Origin: Planctomycetales bacterium
GTDB lineage: Bacteria > Planctomycetota > Phycisphaerae > SM23-33
Length of the DNA: 8,676 nucleotides
Direction: 5' to 3'
Assembly: GCA_030673005.1 (NCBI GenBank)
Contig: DAOVFI010000093.1
Location: forward strand, 1-8,676
Position 1 is the first letter of the stretch. Every line of letters starts with the position of its first letter. The notes below the pieces were generated by a model. That model saw only the letters and a list, made by a program, of their open reading frames with translations. It was not told where the DNA came from and did no database searches. Below, in pieces: positions 5,929 through 8,676 of this stretch. The position numbers were made by a program, and so were the translations under genes.

Positions 5929-6381
5929 CTATTTCCACAGTTTTGTGATTTCGGCCAGCCCGTGCTCGTACTTATCCTGAAAACCCGCCCCGCCTACGAA
6001 ATCGTGGAAAAGGACGCCGATCCGCTCTCGCAACAGGCCGACGAGATCCTTTAATTTTATCACCGATCCGTACTCCATGCCCAGTTTTTCCAGCACCTGC
6101 CGGTTCACGTCCCCGAGAGCCTGAATGACTTCGGGCTTTGCCGTGTTGGGGCATCGATGCCGCTCGCCCCAGACGGAACCGGCCTCATCGGCGACGATCC
6201 GCGAGCATTTCAGGCAAATGTCGTCGAATCCCTCGACGAATTCCACCTCGATATCGGGATCGGCCTTTATCTTCTCGATAATTTCATTAAAACCCACGCT
6301 GTTGTAACTTTCCGGGTGTCCGCCCATGCCGTAGTACCCGACGAGATAAGTTGGATGATATGGCCTCAGGCGTATTCTCAT
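5929..6381 (-). CDS. DUF1284-like protein of unknown function
   Basis: 150 residues from ATG 6381, chosen because AAGGAAA (6393-6387) lies 6-8 nt upstream and because the protein then begins MRIRLRPYHPTYLVGYYGMG, matching the DUF1284 opening (RLRPHHLLC..GYxGxG style). An upstream in-frame ATG at 6477 would add 32 residues without family resemblance. The middle holds EFVEGFDDICLKC (47-59), again typical of the family, and a later HRCP (75-78), so Cys56, Cys59 and Cys77 with nearby His could bind a metal or Fe-S cluster. The Cys of the family's HHLLC opening is absent (YHPTYL). The second half (83-150) is helical and not recognised. No membrane segment or signal peptide was seen, so it is probably cytoplasmic. 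It is divergent from leuB across the large inverted-repeat element. The family assignment comes from remembered consensus; no reaction is known. Confidence 0.72.
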   Translation of the reverse strand: MRIRLRPYHPTYLVGYYGMGGHPESYNSVGFNEIIEKIKADPDIEVEFVEGFDDICLKCSRIVADEAGSVWGERHRCPNTAKPEVIQALGDVNRQVLEKLGMEYGSVIKLKDLVGLLRERIGVLFHDFVGGAGFQDKYEHGLAEITKLWK

Positions 6382-6590
6382 GTCAGTTTCCTTGTGAACG
6401 GTTTGCGGCGCAGGTGATGATACCCAATTGTCGAGAACAACACGAATAAAACAGTTCATATTAAAACTTGCGTTCAATTACTGCAAATTTCAAGGGCGCC
6501 GCCTTTGCGCATCCGGGTCAATCGACCTTGCCTGTGAGGGGCTGGACGGGTACACTCTTGCCCTGTTTAAAATCGTAAGAGTTTAGACGT
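6382..6590. other. Left part of the divergent intergenic region, no gene seen
   Basis: This upstream region of the DUF1284-like gene holds its ribosome site and a weak candidate minus-strand promoter (TTGCAG, 17 nt, TAATAT) around 6460-6490. A six-base inverted pair ACTCTT/AAGAGT lies near 6554-6582. Nothing else stands out until the inverted-repeat element begins at 6591. Confidence 0.4.
6387..6393 (-). promoter_or_regulatory. Ribosome binding site that fixes the DUF1284-like start
   Basis: AAGGAAA on the minus strand with AGGA 7 nt before ATG 6381. It supports this start over the in-frame ATG at 6477. Confidence 0.65.
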
Positions 6591-6622
6591 ATGCAGAAGA
6601 AAAGAGCAAGTCAGGCACACAT

Positions 6623-6660
6623 AGTATTTATCACTCCGGTTGTTTGGAGTGATAAATACT
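6623..6660. repeat. Perfect 15-bp hairpin inside the inverted-repeat element
   Basis: AGTATTTATCACTCC (6623-6637) pairs perfectly with 6646-6660 around the 8-nt loop GGTTGTTT (6638-6645). Confidence 0.92.
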
Positions 6661-6679
6661 TCACCCGTTAGGAGCGGAG

Positions 6680-6741
6680 AAATGAAAAAACAATTCCAGA
6701 AGACCTGCCTGCCGGCAGGCAGGTGAATTGTTTTTTCATTT
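6680..6741. repeat. 17-bp hairpin carrying a GC-rich 22-bp palindrome
   Basis: Arms AAATGAAAAAACAATTC (6680-6696) and 6725-6741 are perfectly complementary. Between them, 6703-6724 is an exact palindrome with half-site ACCTGCCTGCC. A 6-nt bulge (6697-6702, CAGAAG) occurs only on the left, so the structure is asymmetric. The CTGCCTGCCGGCAGG core is one I recall as a common dispersed repeat in draft genomes of uncultured bacteria; this was not verified. Confidence 0.92.
6682..6726 (+). CDS. Possible 14-residue micro-ORF inside the inverted-repeat element
   Basis: ATG 6682 is preceded by AGGAG (6670-6674) at 7-nt spacing and encodes MKKQFQKTCLPAGR before TGA. It lies inside the second hairpin, so translating it would open that structure, and it sits 108 bp before leuB on the same strand. 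It has a single Leu codon, so it does not look like a leucine attenuator peptide. It may be chance, because the codons are fixed by the palindrome. Confidence 0.15.
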   Translation: MKKQFQKTCLPAGR

Positions 6742-6821
6742 TGTGTGCCTGACTTGCTCTTTTCTTTTGCATTCATTGCAATTTGGTGAATAGTTACATG
6801 AAATCAAGACAATGCAATGAA

Positions 6822-6828
6822 AAGGGAG
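6822..6828 (+). promoter_or_regulatory. Ribosome binding site that fixes the leuB start
   Basis: AAGGGAG with the G-rich core 6 nt before ATG 6835. It rules against the in-frame ATG at 6817, which lies upstream of this site. Confidence 0.8.
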
Positions 6829-6834
6829 CAAACG

Positions 6835-7935
6835 ATGAAGATAGCAGTCATAGGCGGCGACGGGACCGGTCCGGAAGTTGTGGCCGAAGGTCTGAAGGTT
6901 CTTCGCGCGGCGGCCGATAAGGTCGGCTTCGAGTTCAAGACGAAGGATTTCGATGTCAGCGGCGACAGGTACCTTGCCGCCGGCGGGGACCCATTAAAAC
7001 CTTCCATCCCCATCATAAGCGAAGATGAAATCGCAGAACTGAAGACATTCGACGCGATTTATCTTGGGGCCGTCGGCCATCCGGACGTAGCGCCGGGCAT
7101 CCTGGAGAAGGGTCTGCTGCTCCGGCTGCGATTCGCGCTGGACCAGTACGTCAACCTCCGCCCGGTAACGCTCTATCCCGGCGTGCCGTGCCCGCTGGCC
7201 GGCAAAGGTCCCGAAGACATCAACTTCGTCGTAGTCCGCGAGAACACCGAAGGCATATACACCGGCATGGGTGGTTGCCAATACAAGGATACGCCCAACG
7301 AGGTGGCCACGCAGATAATGTGCAATACGCGGCGCGGCGTCGAGCGGGCGATCCGATATGCCTTTGAACTTTGCCGCCGGCGAAACGACAGGAAACACCT
7401 GACGCTGGTGGCGAAGAACAACGTCCTGACATTCGCACACGACCTGTGGTGGCGTGCGTTCGGCGAGGTTGCAAAGGAATACGACGACATCGAAACCGAC
7501 TATAACCACGTCGATGCCTGCTGCATGTGGTTCGTCAAGAACCCCGAATTCTACGACACGATCATCGTGTGCAACATCTTCGGCGACATCATCACCGACT
7601 TAGGCGCGATGATACAGGGCGGCATGGGCGTCGCAGCCGGGGGAAACATCAACCCGACCGGCGTCAGCATGTTCGAGCCTATCGGCGGCTCTGCGCCCAA
7701 GTACACCGGGAAAAACGTCATCAACCCGATCGCCGCGATCGCCGCGATGGCGATGCTGCTGCGCGAGACGGGACAGAACACCGGCGACGATAAACTCTCC
7801 GACGCCGGACGGAGAGCAGAAGCGGCCATCAGGTCCGTTACGCCAAAGATGAAGAGCCAGTCGGCAGGAAAGATGGGATTCACCACTAACGAAGTCGGCG
7901 AACTGGTCGCCGAAGCGGTCGCGACTGGCGAATAA
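6835..7935 (+). CDS. leuB: 3-isopropylmalate dehydrogenase-type beta-decarboxylating dehydrogenase (isocitrate/isopropylmalate dehydrogenase family)
   Basis: 366 residues, full family length, from ATG 6835 with GGGAG at 6 nt. The enzyme should oxidise and decarboxylate a 2-hydroxy acid such as 3-isopropylmalate with NAD(P)+ and Mg2+, in leucine synthesis if LeuB is right. It has the N-terminal GGDGTGPEV (7-15), the substrate segment LLLRLR (94-99), NLRP (107-110, Arg109), VVRENTEGIYTG (133-144, Arg135 and Tyr142), Lys194 in VAKNNVL, Asp227 in HVD, and metal ligands Asp251 and Asp255 in FGDIITD. The overall layout, including ILEKGLLLRLRF and GNINP, most resembles the actinobacterial-type LeuB. 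Two deviations matter. RENTEG is more like isocitrate or tartrate dehydrogenases. The cofactor loop GGSAPKYTGKNVINP (284-298) lacks the usual His and carries Lys-Tyr, as in NADP isocitrate dehydrogenase. No leuA, leuC or leuD lies here, and the next gene is an epimerase, so another hydroxy-acid substrate is possible. Confidence 0.82.
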   Translation: MKIAVIGGDGTGPEVVAEGLKVLRAAADKVGFEFKTKDFDVSGDRYLAAGGDPLKPSIPIISEDEIAELKTFDAIYLGAVGHPDVAPGILEKGLLLRLRFALDQYVNLRPVTLYPGVPCPLAGKGPEDINFVVVRENTEGIYTGMGGCQYKDTPNEVATQIMCNTRRGVERAIRYAFELCRRRNDRKHLTLVAKNNVLTFAHDLWWRAFGEVAKEYDDIETDYNHVDACCMWFVKNPEFYDTIIVCNIFGDIITDLGAMIQGGMGVAAGGNINPTGVSMFEPIGGSAPKYTGKNVINPIAAIAAMAMLLRETGQNTGDDKLSDAGRRAEAAIRSVTPKMKSQSAGKMGFTTNEVGELVAEAVATGE

Positions 7936-7967
7936 GGCCCGTGATGACCGTGGCGAACCGGCGCTCC

Positions 7968-7991
7968 GTCCCAGCCTACGTCCCGGCCTAC
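7968..7991. repeat. Tandem pair of GTCCC[A/G]GCCTAC repeats
   Basis: Two 12-nt units (7968-7979 and 7980-7991) differ at one base. They match the inverse complement of the GTAGGCTGGG repeats near pilin gene 1. They lie in the 80-bp gap between leuB and the epimerase gene, and would be translated if the epimerase began at ATG 7944. Confidence 0.7.
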
Positions 7992-8002
7992 GGGTCAGAC
8001 GT

Positions 8003-8010
8003 AAAGGAGA
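8003..8010 (+). promoter_or_regulatory. Ribosome binding site that fixes the GTG start of the epimerase
   Basis: AAAGGAGA with GGAG 6 nt before GTG 8016, a near-ideal site. It argues against the in-frame ATG at 7944. Confidence 0.78.
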
Positions 8011-8015
8011 ATCAA

Positions 8016-8676
8016 GTGCAATTCGCACAGAGTTCGGCGGTTTATTTCAACTACTCGCTTCAGTACGCGATAAAAGACCTGCACGAGATTGGTTACGACG
8101 GTATCGAGATATGGGGCGGTCGGCCTCACATGTATCGCGGCGACCTGGACGGGCAGATGGACGAAATCGTCGCGCTGTTGCGTCAGACCGGTATGAAGGT
8201 CTGCAACTTCATCCCGGCCCAGTTCCGCTACCCGTCGGTGCTCTGTTCGGACAATGAGGCCGTCCGCGCCGACAGCGTCGAATACATCAAGACCGCGATT
8301 GACAACGCCGTGAAGGTTGGTTCCCCGGCGGTGAGCCTCTGCCCCGGCATGAGCCTTTTCGACCGCGATCGAGACACCGGCTGGAGGCAACTCGAAAAAA
8401 GTTTCAGGCAAATCGAAGAATATAACAGGGACAAAAACCTTCTGCTGCTTATAGAGCCGGCCCACCGGTTCGAGACTAACCTGATCCTGACGATAGAAGA
8501 CTGCCTGAAAATGCTGGACGAACTGGACTCGGACTATTTCGGCATCCTGCTCGATACCGGTCACTGCCATATCAACGGGGAGGATTTCCGCAAGGTCATT
8601 CCGCGATGCAAAGGGTTGCCGTTGCATATCCACCTGGACGACAATAACGGCGAAGCCGATTCGCACCTGATTCCCG
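8016..8676 (+). CDS. Sugar phosphate isomerase/epimerase, FrlC-like TIM barrel (3' end outside window)
   Basis: 220 codons are visible from GTG 8016 and the frame runs off the window. The start follows the GGAG site; an in-frame ATG at 7944 would add 24 residues encoded by a repeat and is unlikely. The protein belongs to the xylose-isomerase-like/AP-endonuclease-2 TIM-barrel family. EIGYDGIEIWGGRPHMYRGD (24-43) closely resembles the fructoselysine 3-epimerase FrlC, and HIHLDDNNGEADSHLIP (204-220) resembles its HIVDSDGASDTHYIPGEG. Expected metal and catalytic residues are Glu147 (LLIEPAHRFETN), Asp180 and His183 (LLDTGHCH), and His206; the fourth ligand, a late Glu, would be beyond the edge. 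It probably interconverts a keto-sugar or sugar derivative by epimerisation or isomerisation; the exact substrate cannot be read from the sequence. It lies 80 bp after the dehydrogenase on the same strand with no terminator seen, so they are probably co-transcribed. No signal peptide, hence cytoplasmic. Confidence 0.84.
   Translation, partial: MQFAQSSAVYFNYSLQYAIKDLHEIGYDGIEIWGGRPHMYRGDLDGQMDEIVALLRQTGMKVCNFIPAQFRYPSVLCSDNEAVRADSVEYIKTAIDNAVKVGSPAVSLCPGMSLFDRDRDTGWRQLEKSFRQIEEYNRDKNLLLLIEPAHRFETNLILTIEDCLKMLDELDSDYFGILLDTGHCHINGEDFRKVIPRCKGLPLHIHLDDNNGEADSHLIP

Larger units (their letters stand above)
6591..6772. mobile_element. 182-bp MITE-like element with 31-bp terminal inverted repeats and nested hairpins
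   Basis: The left arm (6591-6621) and right arm (6742-6772) are inverse complements at 30 of 31 positions; the single difference is the G of ATGCAG against the A of ATGCAAAAG. Inside are a perfect 15-bp hairpin (6623-6660), a 19-nt spacer with TTAGGAGCGGAG, and a 17-bp hairpin (6680-6741) capped by a 22-bp palindrome. The arms abut the inner hairpins almost exactly (6621/6623 and 6741/6742), so the element can fold into a three-way junction. It lies between divergent promoters, 62 bp before the leuB start. No transposase and no clear target-site duplication were seen. It could be a non-autonomous transposable element, a composite of dispersed palindromic repeats, or a regulatory structure. 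Confidence 0.75.

Noticed and set aside
6591..6772. Bidirectional transcription terminator
   Set aside because: The flanking genes point away from each other, so no transcript needs to end here. A T-rich tail (TTTTCTTTT) does follow the right arm, but it lies within the arm itself.
6567..6776. 69-codon minus-strand frame spanning the inverted-repeat element
   Set aside because: Its sequence is dictated by the palindromic arms, it has no ribosome site, and the element is far better explained as a structure.
6994..7509. 171-codon minus-strand frame
   Set aside because: It is antisense to the strongly supported LeuB-type gene.
7995..8666. 223-codon minus-strand frame
   Set aside because: It is antisense to the FrlC-like epimerase, which has clear family motifs and an ideal ribosome site.

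Overview
The window looks like an uncultured planctomycete, most likely a Phycisphaerae or Sedimentisphaerales-type bacterium. The grounds are a secreted PQQ-like beta-propeller protein opening with 'DWPNWRGPNHNG', a cluster of prepilin-type 'AFTLVELLVVVAIIALL' proteins with CPSD and FLFCDG motifs, and many short palindromic repeats scattered through genes and gaps. The lineage is inferred from protein style and was not tested. No rRNA, tRNA or CRISPR array was seen.

Left part (1-5596, all minus strand; transcription runs right to left). Four paralogous pseudopilin-like genes lie head to tail (5596-4751, 4709-3831, 3735-2863, 2646-1765). A secreted beta-propeller protein with a C-terminal TPR-like helical segment follows (1472 to beyond position 1). 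A near-consensus extended -10 promoter (5805-5834) sits about 210 bp before the first pilin gene and could drive the array. Three of the four pilins carry an in-frame duplication of the prepilin recognition motif, 48 or 63 bp long. Each duplication creates a 12-bp hairpin inside the coding sequence. The neighbouring DNA that encodes the membrane helix is almost identical among paralogs 2-4.

Middle (5597-6834). A 332-bp gap holds the promoter and a long untranslated leader. Next is a minus-strand DUF1284-like gene (5929-6381), then a 453-bp divergent gap. That gap contains the most striking DNA structure here: a 182-bp element (6591-6772) with 31-bp terminal inverted repeats (30/31 match) enclosing two further perfect hairpins and a 22-bp palindrome.

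Right part (6835-8676, plus strand). A LeuB-type beta-decarboxylating dehydrogenase (6835-7935) is followed after 80 bp by an incomplete sugar-phosphate isomerase/epimerase of the FrlC-like TIM-barrel type (8016 to the edge). The pair looks co-transcribed. The dehydrogenase carries an isocitrate-dehydrogenase-like cofactor loop, so its substrate and cofactor are open questions.

Two genes, the beta-propeller and the epimerase, run off the window. Their reading frames were translated by hand directly from the sequence.
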